A stretch of DNA of 64,000 nt from Channallabes apus (Eukaryota; Chordata; Actinopteri; Siluriformes; Clariidae). The stretch is from positions 30,254,754-30,318,753 of the forward strand of contig CM060124.1 in the NCBI GenBank assembly GCA_030522415.1, in the 5' to 3' direction. Made by a program: the position numbers and the translations under genes. Under the pieces are notes generated by a model. That model had not been told where the DNA came from and did no database searches. It worked only from the letters and a program-made list of their open reading frames with translations. Positions 40,985 to 52,747 of the stretch are shown here, one piece after another (the first letter of the stretch is position 1; every line of letters begins with the position of its first letter).

Positions 40985-42150
40985 GGACGACGCCATCTCC
41001 ACTACACTCCATCTTGCCCTCACACACTTGGACAAGAAGGACACATACGTTCGAATGCTGTACATAGATTTCAGCTCAGCATTCAACACTATCATCCCCC
41101 AACAACTGATCGGGAAGCTGAGCCTGTTGGGCCTGAACACCTCCCTCTGCAACTGGATCCTGGACTTTCTGATCGGAAGGCCTCAGTCAGTACGGATTGG
41201 GAACTGCACCTCCAGCACCACCACACTGAGCACTGGAGCCCCACAAGGCTGTGTGCTCAGTCCCCTGCTGTTCACACTGCTGACTCACGACTGTGTAGCA
41301 ACACACAGTTCGAATCGCATCATTAAGTTCGCTGATGACACGACCGTGGTGGGTCTCATTAGCAAGAATGATCTTCTTTATCGTACAGATAAAGGTACAG
41401 GCATCGTACAGAGAGGAAGTGCAGAGGCTAACGGTCTGGTGTAAAGACAACAACCTGTCTCTGAATGTTGACAAGACAAAGGAGATGGTTGTTGACTTTA
41501 GGAGGACACGAGGCGCCCATTCTCCGCTGAGCATCGACGGCTCCTCTGTGGAGTTTGTCGACAGCACCAAAGGACCTCAGCTGGTCCCTCAACACCAGCT
41601 CCCTGCACAAGAAAGCCCAACAGCGTCTCTTCTTTCTGAGAAGTCTGAGGAAGGCCCAGCTTCCACCACCGATCCTCACCACCTTCTATAGAGGAACTAT
41701 CGAGAGCATCCTGAGCAGCTCCATCACTGTCTGGTTTGGGAATTGTGCCATATCGGACCGCAAGACCCTACAGTGGATAGTGAGGACAGCAGAGAAGATC
41801 ATCGGGGTCTCTCTCAATTCTATTGAGGCCATCTACACCACACGCTGCATTTGTAGATGTACATTTGCACGTGCACTTTATGTTGTCTGTAAAACCTGTA
41901 GTCTTTACTTAGCTAGTTAGTTTTTGTAAATTTATGTTGTAATTTGTTAGGTCTATCTGTCTTGTCTCTGCTAGCCAGCTAACTAGGCCCCTTTAGATAG
42001 CTAGTTTTAGTGTTTCTGTTAATTTATGTTGTAAATTTATGTTGCATGTACTGTAGCACCTTGGTCCTGGAGGAACGTTGTTTCGTTTCACTGTGTACTA
42101 CCTGTATATGGTTGAAATGACAATAAAGCCTTTGAACTTGATCTTGAAGA
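40985..42150 (+). mobile_element. Rex1-like LINE fragment
   Basis: The reverse transcriptase palm is read as [32 protein letters not shown] and [10 protein letters not shown], then with frameshifts NNLSLNVDKTKEMVVDFRR and FYRGTIESIL. The end ATGACAATAAAGCCTTTGAA is the type I know from Rex1 elements. It is 5' truncated and decayed, and lies inside the Tx1 ORF1. Confidence 0.78.
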
Positions 42151-42509
42151 TCGAAGAGCCGCCAACTGGTAGCAACAGCCACTACACTGTCACAGGGGGA
42201 CGAGGCAGACGTAGAGATGGAAGAGGAGCCCCTCTTCAAGACACCCAAAAGAAAAAAAGACCGCAAAGGTGGAGGAATAAAAATCCCCAAAAAAGACACA
42301 GAAACAGAATCAGACAGTGACGGTTACATATCAGACTCTGTGCTGATTCTCACCCTTGAAGAAGAGAAAATGCCAGTGATATACAGCAAGGAGTCCATAC
42401 ACAGCTTCTTAGAAAAGACAAAAAGGGGCTCAAATATTAAACTAGATCACTTCCCAAACAAGAAACAGTTCCTTCACGATGTCAAATACTACAAAAAACA
42501 AAAAGCTTT

Positions 42510-42879
42510 TGTCATGCACACTCAATCCACGACCGGCACTAGGACCCGGAAGTAGAGCAGTCGTAAATCAGGAAGTATAAAAGGAGTAAATAAACCATAG
42601 CAGAGCGCTCAGTCATTGAGTTCGGCCCATGTCGGTTCGTGCTGCGATCTTCCAAACTGTGAGTACTCACCAGTCTTTTGGGTTATTGCTTTCTGCTATT
42701 TGTGTGTGCATTTATAGGACGCGGGTTAAATTTGTGTTTTTTATAAGAGTCCTTATACTAAATCGCGGGGATATCCTACCTACTCGCTTCTCTCCGCGTT
42801 TGGGTTCACCATCCACGCTACATTGGGCTAACCGCTAAAGCTACGTCTTCTGGTCCTTCAGGTTAGTTCACCCGTGACA
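42510..42879 (+). repeat. 5' LTR of the sushi-type gypsy
   Basis: 370 bp, TGTCATGCAC to ACCCGTGACA. It has TATAAAAG at 42576-42583. The gag ATG (42882) lies only two bases past the LTR, leaving no room for a tRNA primer site before the gene. Confidence 0.92.
42576..42617 (+). promoter_or_regulatory. LTR TATA box and predicted self-priming segment
   Basis: TATAAAAG is followed 31 bp later by GCTCAGTCATT (42607-42617), where the transcript should begin. That 11-mer is complementary at 10 of 11 positions to AATGACTAAGC (42881-42891) just after the LTR, where a primer-binding site should be. The first RNA bases could thus fold back as primer, as known for Tf1 of fission yeast and proposed for the Tf1/sushi group. 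Confidence 0.55.
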
Positions 42880-42881
42880 GA

Positions 42882-43900
42882 ATGACTAAGCCTTCCGCGG
42901 TGAACCCAGCGGATCATGCGCGTCTTTGCGGCGTTGTGGATCAGCATGCCGCGCTAATCAATCAGCTAACCGGGGAGCACGCTTCTCTACGCCGCGAGGT
43001 CGCTGAGCTCCGGCGGGAGAACGCGGATCTCCGCGCGGCTGTTGATGGCGTGACTGCTCGGTCGCACGCCGCGGAGGCCGCGGCGCCGCCTCATCCCCCT
43101 CCCCACCTCCTTCTGATGTTTTTCTTTCTCTACCAGAAAAATGGAATGGCACGGACGGGAAATTCATTGTGTTTTTGACAGCGCTTGAGTTGGTGTTTGA
43201 GTTCAATTCCACCAGGTACTCCACCGACCGGCTACGCATTGCACTACTCGTTTCGTTGCTAACAGGGCAGGCAGCAGAGTGGGCCACGGCAGTTATCCGT
43301 GCTTATACGGACACCGCTCACTCATACAACGAATTCACCCGTCAGCTCAAACTCACTTTTGAACACCCTGCGGGCGAGGTGGAGACCGACTCAAAGCTCT
43401 ATCACCTGCGGCAGGGACAATTGTCCATGAGTCGCTATACGGCTGAATTCCGCACGCTCGCCGTCCAGACCACCTGGGGAGATGCAGTGCTCCGGACATC
43501 CTACTACGAGGGGTTGGCTTCCAGGATAAAGGATGAACTAGCTGGGCGAGAGCTCCCCGCTACACTGGAGGGGCTAATCCAACTGGCCCTGCGTATCGAC
43601 CAACGCCTCCTCTCTCGCCCGAAGCCAGCTCCTAGAACCCTGCCGCCAGCATCTACCTTCACCTTCAACCCACCACGACCACCTTCTTCCGCCACCTACG
43701 CCACACCTGGACATGTCGGTTCTCCACCTCCTGCCGTGGTTGACACAGGAGCCGGGGAACCCATGCAACTAGGACGCGCCTCCCTGACCGTATCGGAACG
43801 CGCACGCCGATTCAAAGAGGGTCTGTGCTCATATTGTGGTTCCGCGGACCATCACCGGGCAATCTACCCTCTACGCCTGGGAAACGTCCAGCCCCGGTGA
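42882..43900 (+). pseudogene. Gag of the sushi-type gypsy
   Basis: Starts MTKPSAVNPADH with a Leu/Arg/Glu coiled-coil stretch (ASLRREVAELRRENADLRAA), shifts frame near 43110-43170, and continues with the capsid-like part (LLVSLLTGQAAEWATAVI, RQGQLSMSRYTAEF). The zinc knuckle is altered: CSYCGSADHHRAIYP has Tyr where the last Cys should be. Confidence 0.88.
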
Positions 43901-43959
43901 ACAGAGGGAGAGATTCACCGGGCCTTCTTCAGATCTCCACCACCATCGACAACCCTAAC

Positions 43960-46670
43960 CAACCCTAAACCCTCCAAATTGGCCACAAACGAGTTCGATG
44001 TACCGCATTCATCGACTCCGGGGCAGCGGGTAACTTCATTGACTCATCTTACGCCAAAAAATTGGGGGTAAAAATTGAGACGTTATCCCAGCCCATTCGG
44101 ATCACATCAGTTGACGGTCGCCCCCTTTCATCTAGCCCTATCATCGCCCAAACCCAACCCATCACCTTAGTCATCGACCAACACAGAGAACAACTCTGGT
44201 TTCACCTCACCTCCGTCTCATCGCCACCCATCATTCTGGGCCACCCATGGCTCATCCAACACGACCCTCTCATCTCCTGGACTCAGAACAGGATTCTACA
44301 GTGGGCCACCCATGGCTCATCCAACACGACCCTCTCATCTCCTGGACTCAGAACAGGATTCTACAGTGGGGCGCGACCTGTACCAAACTTTCGACCTCCA
44401 GCCGGGTTCTATACCACCCCGCGGCCACCTCTACTCTCTCTCCACCACCGAGACGCAGGCGATGGAAGACTATGTGACAAATGCCCTTCGCCAAGGTATC
44501 ATCCGGCCCTCCTCATCGCCTGCTGCCGCGGGGTTCTTCTTCGTGAAGAAAAAAGGAGGAGAACTTCGGCCATGTGTCGAATATTGGGGGCTAAATAACA
44601 TCACCATAAAGAACCGACACCCGTTGCCTCTTACCAACTCTGCCCTGGACGCCCTCTCTGCCGCTACCATCTTCACAAAGTTGGACCTGCGGAGCGCCCA
44701 CAACTTGGTGCGCATCAGAGAGGGCGATGAGTGGAAGACGGCCTTCATCACACCCACGGGACACTACGAAAGCCTGGTAATACCCTTTGGCCTTTGCAAT
44801 GCCTCCGGCGCTTTCCAACATTTCATTAATGACGTTCTCCGGGAAATGTTAGGGCGGTGGGCATTTGCATACCTGGACGACATCTTAATTTACTCACGAA
44901 CTCTTGAACACACCCAGCACGTCAGAGCGGTTTTAAAGAGATTACACGCCCACCAACTGTACTGTAAGTTGGAGAAGTGCGCTTTTCACGAGCGCTCCAC
45001 CATGTTCCTGGGTTTTGTCATCTCGCCCCAGGGTGTGGCCATGGACCCGCAGAAACTCGAAGTTGTGCGTCATTGGCCCCTACCCAAGACCCTTAAGCAA
45101 CTTCAACGGTTTCTCAGGTTTGCGAACTTCTATCGTCGCTTTATCCGGGACTACAGTACGGTTGCTGCTCCCCTAACCGCTCTGACCCAACCCTCACCTT
45201 CACCCTTCACTCTAGAGTCTGCCGCCATCTCAGCCTTCCAAAGGCTTTGTCAACTTTTCACCACCGCACCGATTCTTCTTCACCCAGATTCAAGCCAACC
45301 ATTCGTTGTGGAGGTGGACGTCTCAGATGTGGGCACTGGGGCTGTTCTCTCCCAGCGAGGTCCAGACCAAAAACTACACCCCTGTAGTTTTTTTCTCCAA
45401 AAAATTTGACACCACTCAGCAGCGATACGGGGTAGGGGACCGCGAGCTGCTGGCCATAAAGTGGGATTTGGAGGAATGGCGTCACTGGCTCCAGGGCACC
45501 AGAAAGCCATTGATCGTCTGGACCGATCATCAAAATCTCATCACGATCCGCAACTTAAAACAGCTGAACCCGAGGCAGGCGCGATTTTTTGAACATTATA
45601 ATTTCCATCTGTCATACCGCCCGGGCTCGAAAAACACCAAGGCTGACGCCCTCTCCCGCCAGCATGAAGAGGATGTCGCCCGGGCAGAGCCCGCGCCTGT
45701 CCTCCCATCATCCAGAATCATCGCACTCCTCCGCTGGGACCTGGAAACAAGGGTCCGCCAGGCACAGGTCACGGAGAACGAACCAGCAGGTGCGCCGCCT
45801 GGACGTCTCTACGTGCCTCACCCCATGAGACAGGAAGTCATCCAGTGGGGCCAGAACTCACTCCTCTCCGGACACCCAGGTAGCAGGCGTACAATCCAGT
45901 TCGTCCAGCGCGCCTTCTGGTGGCCCTCCATGACCAGGGACATCGAAGAATACATCCAGGCGTGCCCAGTGTGCGCCAGGGCAAAGGACACCAACCAGCC
46001 GACACCAGGGGAACTTCAACCACTTCCGATTCCCCGTCGGCCCTGATCGCACATTGCCGTCGATTTCATCACGGGCCTGCCGGAATCCGAAGGGAAAAAT
46101 ACCATCTTAACCATCGTCGATCGTTTCTCCAAAGCCGTGCACCTCGTGGCCCTAACAGGACTCCCGTCAGCCAAGGACACCGTAGAACTAATATTAGAGC
46201 ATGTAGTCCGCCTGCACGGGTTCCCCAAAGACATCGTCTCGGACAGGGGGCCACAGTTCACTGCCCGGTTCTGGAAGGCCTTCTGCCGTCTGATCCATTC
46301 CACCTGCAGCTTATCTTCTGGGTACCATCCCCAGACCAATGTTCAGACGGAGCGGACCAACCAACAACTGGAGCGCTATCTAAGGTGTTTTGTGGCGGAT
46401 CGTCAGCGCTCCTGGGCTCGCTACCTCCTATGGGCTGAGTTGTCACACAACCTACACGTCTCGTCTGCAACCAGTCCCAGTCCGTTCGAGGTATGCCATG
46501 GTTTCCAACCTCCGATGTTCGAACACCAAGAACCGGAGGTTGATGTACCATCAGCCCAACAGTTGGTCCGCAGGTGTCGGCGGCTCTGGACATTGACGAA
46601 CCAAGCCATCCAACGAGCCAACACACGCTACGCCGCTCAACATCGCCGTCGACACCCTCGCTCACCCTTT
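43960..46670 (+). pseudogene. Pol of the sushi-type gypsy
   Basis: Protease first (AFIDSGAAGNFID active site; [10 protein letters not shown]), then a 65-bp tandem duplication (44241-44370) that shifts the frame. RT has [12 protein letters not shown] and YLDDILIYS (catalytic YLDD). RNase H is split by a frameshift at about 45380 ([12 protein letters not shown], then YRPGSKNTKADALSR). Integrase has the zinc region (HPGSRRT, CPVCARAK), a TGA at about 46045, then VDFITGLP, SDRGPQFTARFW and QTNVQTERTNQQLE, which give D, D and E. The C-terminal chromodomain region is lost to the deletion into the 3' LTR. Confidence 0.92.
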
Positions 46671-46671
46671 G

Positions 46672-46811
46672 TGAGAGTCCTTATACTAAATCGTGGGGAT
46701 ATCCTACCTACTCGCTTCTCTCCGCGTTTGGGTTCACCATCCACGCTACGTACATTGGGCTAACCGCTAAAGCTACGTCTTCTGGTCCTTCAGGTTAGTT
46801 CACCCGTGACA
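46672..46811 (+). repeat. 3' LTR of the sushi-type gypsy, truncated
   Basis: Matches the last ~135 bp of the 5' LTR with a few substitutions and a 4-bp duplication (TACG). About the first 235 bp of the LTR and the polypurine tract are deleted. Confidence 0.92.
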
Positions 46812-46975
46812 GCTTTCATTGACCTGGAAATATTCAGAATAAAAAAATGGATCACCAAAATAAACAAGGAACTCGCTGAGGAAGAATTTTTAGAATGATT
46901 TTACCTCTCTGCTGGACATTGGTATGTTTTCTTATATATAGGACTGTTTTTTTTTATCTATACACCTTTTAATGA

Positions 46976-49275
46976 ATGAAGTAAACATTGCGAGCTTAAA
47001 TATAAACGGGGCGAGAACATATGAAAAAAAGAGCAAAACTCTACAAACTATTAAAACAGAAAGACATTGATGTGGCTCTAGTGCAGGAGACACATAGCGC
47101 TAAAGACTGGTCTCATTTTGCTGGACCAGGAAAAGGAGACCGGGTTGAACATGAATATTTGTGGAAGGTGCTAGATAGTTTTGGGTTCACCCCAGGTTTC
47201 ACAGCCATGATCAAAACATTGTATAGTGACATTAAGAGTGTGCTGAAGGTTAATGGTGGTTTATTAAAGTACACAGAGGCATTAGACAGGGCTGCTCTCT
47301 ATCAGGCATGCTATATTCTTTAGCAATCGAACCTCTTTAATGCAAACTGAGAGATCAGCTTTCTGGTTTTAATATACCTCATTTTAATACTTCAACCTGT
47401 CTTTCAGCGTATGCCGATGATCTGACTGTAGTGGTGTGACTTTTTTAACTGACGTTTTAGAAGATTTTAAGATTTTATCATCTGCTAAAATCAACTGGAC
47501 CAAAAGTGAAGTCATTTTAGTAGGAGAATGGGGAGGCGAACAGCCCACACTACCAGGGGGTTTAACGTGGAACAAGGGCGGTTTTAAATACTTGGGTGTC
47601 TACCTGGGCAATACCTGGGCAATTTTTTAAGAAAAACTGGGAGGGTATTGTTGAAGGCATAAAACGCAGACTAAGCAGATGGACGTGGTTGGTCCCAAAA
47701 ATGTCTTACAGAGGACGAGTGCTGGTCATCAACAACCTAGCAGCATCATCCCTGTTGCACAAACTGGCATGCAAGCATACAGGCCCTACTGGTAGCCTTC
47801 TTCTGGGACAAACTGCATTGGATACCACAAAGCCTTCTTCACCTGCCTAAAGAGGAAGAAGGACAGGGCCTGGTGCAGCTAGCCAGCAGAACTACAGCCT
47901 TCCGCCTGCAGTTCATCCAGAGACTCCTCACTGGAGCTAGTGACGAAGGATGGAGAGCAGCACCCTTCACACTCCTACGTACGGTGGGAGGACTCGGACT
48001 GGACAGAACTCTGTTTTTAATGGACCCCACAGCACTGGACAGACTACCAGTTTTTTATCAAAGAAATTTTAAAATTTGGAACTTTTTAAAAAACCAAATC
48101 AAAGGAAACAGAAACTTACACTGGCTGCTGGAGGAGCCCCTAGTCTGTGGAGGGCATCTAGACATCTCTAGTGAAACAACCCCAGCACTATCCAAGACCC
48201 TGGTCTCCGCAGGGATTGTGACACTCCGGCAGCTGGTAAACATCACTGGAACAGACCTGTCTCGAGCAGAGGACTTGGCAGCACACATGGGACTGCAGTG
48301 ATCATGCTCATTTCATTCGAGCGCAAGGCTCCTCCATACAACCAGAGAATATTCCCTTGCGCCTGCTTCTGGGCTCACCACTTGCATCATCACTCTGCCT
48401 CCAACCAACCAACTCCTGCATCGATGGAGAACCACCCTAACATCGGAGGAACGTGTTCAGCTGATGGAATATACAAGAAATGAGACCAGCTCTACAGAAG
48501 AGGAACCCTTTTAACAGCTGATCATAACTCCAGACCTACTGTAGAGGGATACGGTGGCCCACTCCTGGAGCACAAGGGTGAGGAAGAGATGAATGTTGAG
48601 ACAGTGTCTGGTAAGGTTCTGTACAAAGCTTGCGTGAAGGTTTTAAACAAAAAAAAAACTGATTGGGAGGGTTGACACCCCATGGCGCACTGAACTGGGT
48701 TTTAATAATGATATTAAACCAGAGTGGAGAGCACTGTATGAACCACCATTAACCAAAACGTCTGCTGACCTCCAATGGAGGATTTTACATGGAATTGTCT
48801 CTGTGAACTCTTTTATCTCTATTTTAAATCCAGAAATTACACAAGAATGCCCCTTTTGTTCACAGACAGAAACTGTTTTCCATGCTTTTATACATTGTTC
48901 CAGATTGTCGCCCTTGTTTAAGCTTTTAAAACGCATTTTTTAAACCACTGCATGTAGATTTTAATCGCCAGTTTTTTTTATTCATGGTTTTAAATATGTC
49001 CAGAAAAACATATTCAAATGCCAGCTTATTAATTTTACCATTGGTCAAGCCAAAATGGCAATATATATATAAGCATAAAAAATAAGCTGGCACAAAGTAC
49101 AGACTGTGATCCACGAAAAATCTTCTCCAGACTTGTTAAATCAAGAATTTTAATTGATTTTAATTTCTATAAGAACATGAAGGACATAGGCATGTTTAAA
49201 ACAATATGGTGTTGTGAGGAGACCCTGTGCTCAGTGGAAGATGACGAATTAATCTTTACACCAAACTTAAACTGA
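46976..49275 (+). pseudogene. Tx1 ORF2 (endonuclease and RT), internally deleted
   Basis: Begins MNEVNIASLNINGAR, the start of an APE-type endonuclease, then KQKDIDVALVQETHS after a frameshift. Most of the endonuclease and the RT fingers are deleted between WSHFAGPG and VEHEYLWKVLDSFGF. The RT palm shows AYADDLTVV (YADD) near 47408, then WTKSEVILVG and KYLGVYLGN. The C-terminal part has DLQWRILHGIVSVN and a Cys/His cluster, CPFCSQTETVFHAFIHC (about 48850-48900), and ends FTPNLN before an A-rich tail. Multiple frameshifts. Confidence 0.85.
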
Positions 49276-49312
49276 AAAAAAAAAAAGAATTACTACAATG
49301 TCTAAAAAATTT

Positions 49313-49340
49313 CTTATTTATTTATTTATTTATTTATTAC
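49313..49340. repeat. (TTTA)n microsatellite
   Basis: Seven or so TTTA units after the Tx1 tail and before a SINE. Confidence 0.9.
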
Positions 49341-49349
49341 GTATCCGGA

Positions 49350-49721
49350 GGCGGCACGGTGGTGTAGTGGTTAGCACTGTCGCCTTGCACCTCCAGGGTC
49401 TGGGTTCGATTCCCCGGCCAGGCTCGATTCCCATCTCTGTGTGCATGGAGTTTGCATGTTCTCCCCGTGCTTGGTGGGTTTCCTCCGGGTACTCCGGTTT
49501 CCTCCCACAGTCCAAAAATATGCAGGTTAGGCTAATTGGCGTTCCCAAATTGCCCGTAGTGTGTGATTGGGTGTGTGAGTGTGTGTATGTGTGTGTGCCC
49601 TGCGATGGATTGGCACCCTGTCCAGGGTGTACCCCGCCTAGTGCCCGAAGTCTCCTGGGATAGGCTCCAGGTCCCCGTGACCCTAATACAGGATTAAGCG
49701 GTATAGAAAATGAATGAATGA
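49350..49721 (+). repeat. tRNA-headed SINE, copy 3
   Basis: Full copy on the plus strand: GGCGGCACGGTGGTGTAGTG head, GGTTCGATTCC B box, L2-like tail and GAATGAATG end. Flanked by ATTACGTATC and ATTATGTATC, a 10-bp target duplication with one change. Confidence 0.9.
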
Positions 49722-50484
49722 ATTATGTATCTTAGAAAAGAAACTCTGTTTATGTGGAATTCACACGTTTCACCTTTGACGAACACCTTCAGGACTTGTT
49801 TTACATAGTTGATGTGAGCACCATAATCTGAATAATACATTAAAATGCCATCGATGTGTGATGACAAATCTCCCAAGCATGTATTGGAGAACATTGTTAA
49901 TCAATTAGGTCTCGAATAACAAGGTTGTAAGCTTGATTGCGGGAGGGATTGTGGTTAGTTAGTGAGTGAGTTAGTTGGGGATTAAAGCTTTTTTGTGTTC
50001 GGAAAGTTTAGTGTAAACATGTTTTTTTCAGCGAGTGTGCAGAAGTTTAATGTGTACTTGGCCATAGACTTTTTCCTTGGTTGATTTAGAGGATCTTTTT
50101 TTCACTGTCCTTAGTCTCTGAAGCAGGGTCAAACATTGTTTTAAAGATGTTGAGAAATCGCTCAAATGAGGCAAGATTTTACGCACTGTCTTTTATGTTC
50201 CTGACTAGATTGGAGACAAGTGTGTCTGGTGACTTAGAGAGAACTTGCTGGGAGGTATAATTCATTCTGTGCCTTACCGGAACTGTCATGTTTTGCTTAT
50301 TTTGGAAGGTCTATGTAATCACAGATACATGAGACTTTTAAGATGGGATGCCATATTGGGTGAATTTTGAAAAGTTTTAATGGATAACTGAATAAGTTTG
50401 CTCCTCGTAAACCACTGTGTAGTTTTGTCATACAATACAGCATTCATTATTATTTTACAACATTATGGCTTTTGCAAGAGATTT
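49722..50484. other. Intergenic, nothing recognised
   Basis: AT-rich; only short chance frames. Confidence 0.5.
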
Positions 50485-51480
50485 ACAGTGGTTACAAAAT
50501 CGGAGCGTCGTATGTAACGTCGCCGCCGCATTACGGGATGTGCATTTGCTGTGCATTTGCTGGCTTTTACCACTGAGTGGCGCTATATAACTACAGACTG
50601 ACGCCTCATGCCTTAGTTCATTCTCTGCCTCAATAATACACGTAATAGCCGATAACATCAAGTGGAACACTGTAGTTGACCGAATTCATAATCACAGTAC
50701 TATAATTACAGTACAAATGTAGAATTCAAATTAAATCAAATCTTATTAAGATCAAATTTAAGCACAATAAATATTAACACAGTGAGCCTTTAGATTTTAT
50801 CACGTGTAATTAGAAAAGAAGTGTGTAGGGTTTTATTTAAATATAAATTTCTAAACCAATAAGATCAAATAACACCAAGTTATTATTATAACAGGCTTAC
50901 TTCGTCACTTATCAAAGACGTACGCTTGCTTTCAAAGAAGTCGAGTGGCTTATTAAGGTCTCTGGTGTGCATTGTCTCTAAGTGGCCGCTTGGTGTAGCG
51001 GTTAGAACACTCGGCCAGTGATCTACAAAGTGCCGGTTCGAATCCCGAGTGATGTTTTAAAATTGTTTTATTTTAAAACTAAATAAAATGTTTTAAGTGC
51101 GCTTAAGGTAGAATCTTATAAAGGCTATGTAGACTTATATAGTTTTGTTATATATTTTTTGCACATTAATCTGAGTCCTCATCTGTTAGATCTGTTTAGT
51201 TTTTTTTTTTCCTGCCGGGACGAATGCGCGGTTCCATCCCTTTCCCGCCTATTCAGGGAGCCTACGGAGTGAGCGATTAACCATAGTCGAATCGATTGGT
51301 GTGCGTCCAGCTCACGTTACTCGTGTGCTATTCTTGCCGGCTGGTGATAATTAACGTTAATATGATCTCGGGCTTGCTCACGATGCTCAACATCTATAAA
51401 AATAGCAAAGTATTGTGTATAGAGTGATAAAAAAAACTATCTAACGCATGTTAGAAAACATAATTTCCTGCATTTTTTTT
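50485..51480 (+). repeat. tRNA-box repeat family, copy R1
   Basis: Starts CAGTGGTTACAAAATCGGA. It contains a tRNA-like module (A box TGGTGTAGCGGTTAG at 50991-51005, B box GGTTCGAATCC at 51034-51044), followed by a conserved stretch (CACATTAATCTGAGTCCTCA ... GGCGGGAAAGGG on the other strand ... TATAGAGTGATAAAAAAAAC). Copies R2 (minus, 55190-56115) and R3 (plus, 58437-59420) share long parts. No protein is encoded. The acceptor stem does not pair, so it is not a working tRNA gene. Confidence 0.7.
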
Positions 51481-52512
51481 CTGCTTCAGGAGTCAGTCTG
51501 TTCTGAGACAGTGAGAGTAGAGGAAGTGGGCAGATTCAGAACCAGGGAGGGAGCCGGAGACAGCAGAACAAAGAGATGATATTGCCAGCACCAGCACAGG
51601 GAGCACAGTTTTTAGTTTAGATCTCATGTTTACATTTTATTGTATGTTGATGGCTTGACTGTAAACAACATAAACAATGCAATAAATTTATAAAAATATA
51701 TATTTATTGTCCCCCCTGCTGTTAAATGAAATTTGCGTTATTTTACGTTAATGTTACGTTATTACATTATTAACGTCGACAGAATAAAGTAAAGTTTTAT
51801 TTCTGGAATTGATGCACGGGCTTCATCTTAGGCTTTTTTTTCTTTCGGTTCTTTCGTTTCTCAGCGCTGGACTGTTGATGTCTCTTTCCAGGACCAGGCA
51901 TATCGTTCAATTATTATAATTCTTTTGGCCAAATACTGTAGACAGCCGTAACAGAGGTGAGGGCGCGCGCGTCATCACGTGTGCTTAGCCGACTCTGCGT
52001 TCACCGTAGACTTCAATATAGACGTTTATATTTTTGTTTATTTGTATATGTATGTTATTAATATTAATTTTTTAGAGATTGTGTGTGTGCGTGCACGGAG
52101 AGTTTGTGTTGATAAGTGTATGTCGATAAGTTGATAAGTGTATCAGAAAGCATTAAAATGTTCATTTGAATTAAAATGACACACACACGTCTGTATATAC
52201 AGTATATCAATTACATATATATCAATTTCATTAGTTCGTTCATTCTATTTGAAGCTTCGGATGTTTGTTTTTTTCTTGGTTTGGTTAGATTAGTTCTAAA
52301 CTCGCTTCCGTGAAACTATCGCTAAAACAATGTGTGTAAAACAAGAGTGTCATAGTCCATTGTTAGTTTTAATGATTTGGCTGAAACTAATTATCACTAC
52401 ATAAGTACTCTAACACCATTGATCATGAGTCTCAGCTGAACCTAATTCTATACTTGTAACAGAAAATGTAGATGCAGATTCCAAATGTGTATTTATATAA
52501 TAGATAGATAGA

Positions 52513-52544
<32 letters not shown>

Positions 52545-52705
52545 TAGGCTCTACGCATGGGCAAGAGAGGGCAGCGCACCCTTAAATGTCTGCACATGTT
52601 AATATATTCCTAAAATGTATATATTACAAGTTGATAAACTGATCTGCGGTAGCGGAAAAATCCGCTGAAAATGACAGGCTGCAGCGCACGTGCACACACA
52701 CACAT

Positions 52706-52747
<42 letters not shown>

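Larger units (their letters stand above)
42510..46811 (+). mobile_element. Sushi-type Ty3/gypsy retrotransposon
   Basis: A gypsy element with gag, protease, RT, RNase H and integrase between a full 5' LTR (42510-42879) and a truncated 3' LTR (about 46672-46811). The ends are TGTCA...TGACA. It is flanked by the 5-bp duplication GCTTT (42505-42509, 46812-46816) in the Tx1 ORF1. Frameshifts in gag, near the protease (a 65-bp tandem duplication), in RNase H and a stop in integrase make it inactive. A deletion joins the integrase end to the middle of the 3' LTR. Confidence 0.93.
35784..46898 (+). pseudogene. Tx1 ORF1 (gag-like), in four pieces
   Basis: The start MMGDQQFVSEYDCEKWPS is followed, after the Tc1, by SDSVIAAELSRYGRLVSA and a CCHC knuckle, CFKCGAMGHLVGACP, near 40640-40685. 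After the Rex1 fragment comes a Lys-rich, acidic part (TPKRKKDRKGGG, ETESDSDGY), and the final piece after the gypsy ends in TGA at 46898. The product would be the RNA-binding ORF1 protein of the LINE. Three insertions make it non-functional. Confidence 0.8.
35784..49290 (+). mobile_element. Tx1-type LINE opened by four nested insertions
   Basis: Pieces of a single Tx1-like (L1-group) retrotransposon lie in order on the plus strand: ORF1 at 35784-35853, 40410-40980, 42155-42509 and 46812-46898; ORF2 at 46976-49275; then a short A-rich tail. Between them sit a Tc1 (35854-40407, with an L2 inside), a Rex1-like fragment (about 40985-42150) and a gypsy element (42510-46811). Removing the Tc1 and one TA, or the gypsy and one GCTTT, rejoins ORF1 in frame. 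The 5' UTR border is not resolved. Confidence 0.85.

Noticed and set aside
50989..51055. tRNA gene candidate (also at 58922-58990 and, minus, 55225-55300)
   Set aside because: A and B boxes are good but the acceptor stems do not pair and the copies lie inside a repeat family; tRNA-derived modules rather than genes.
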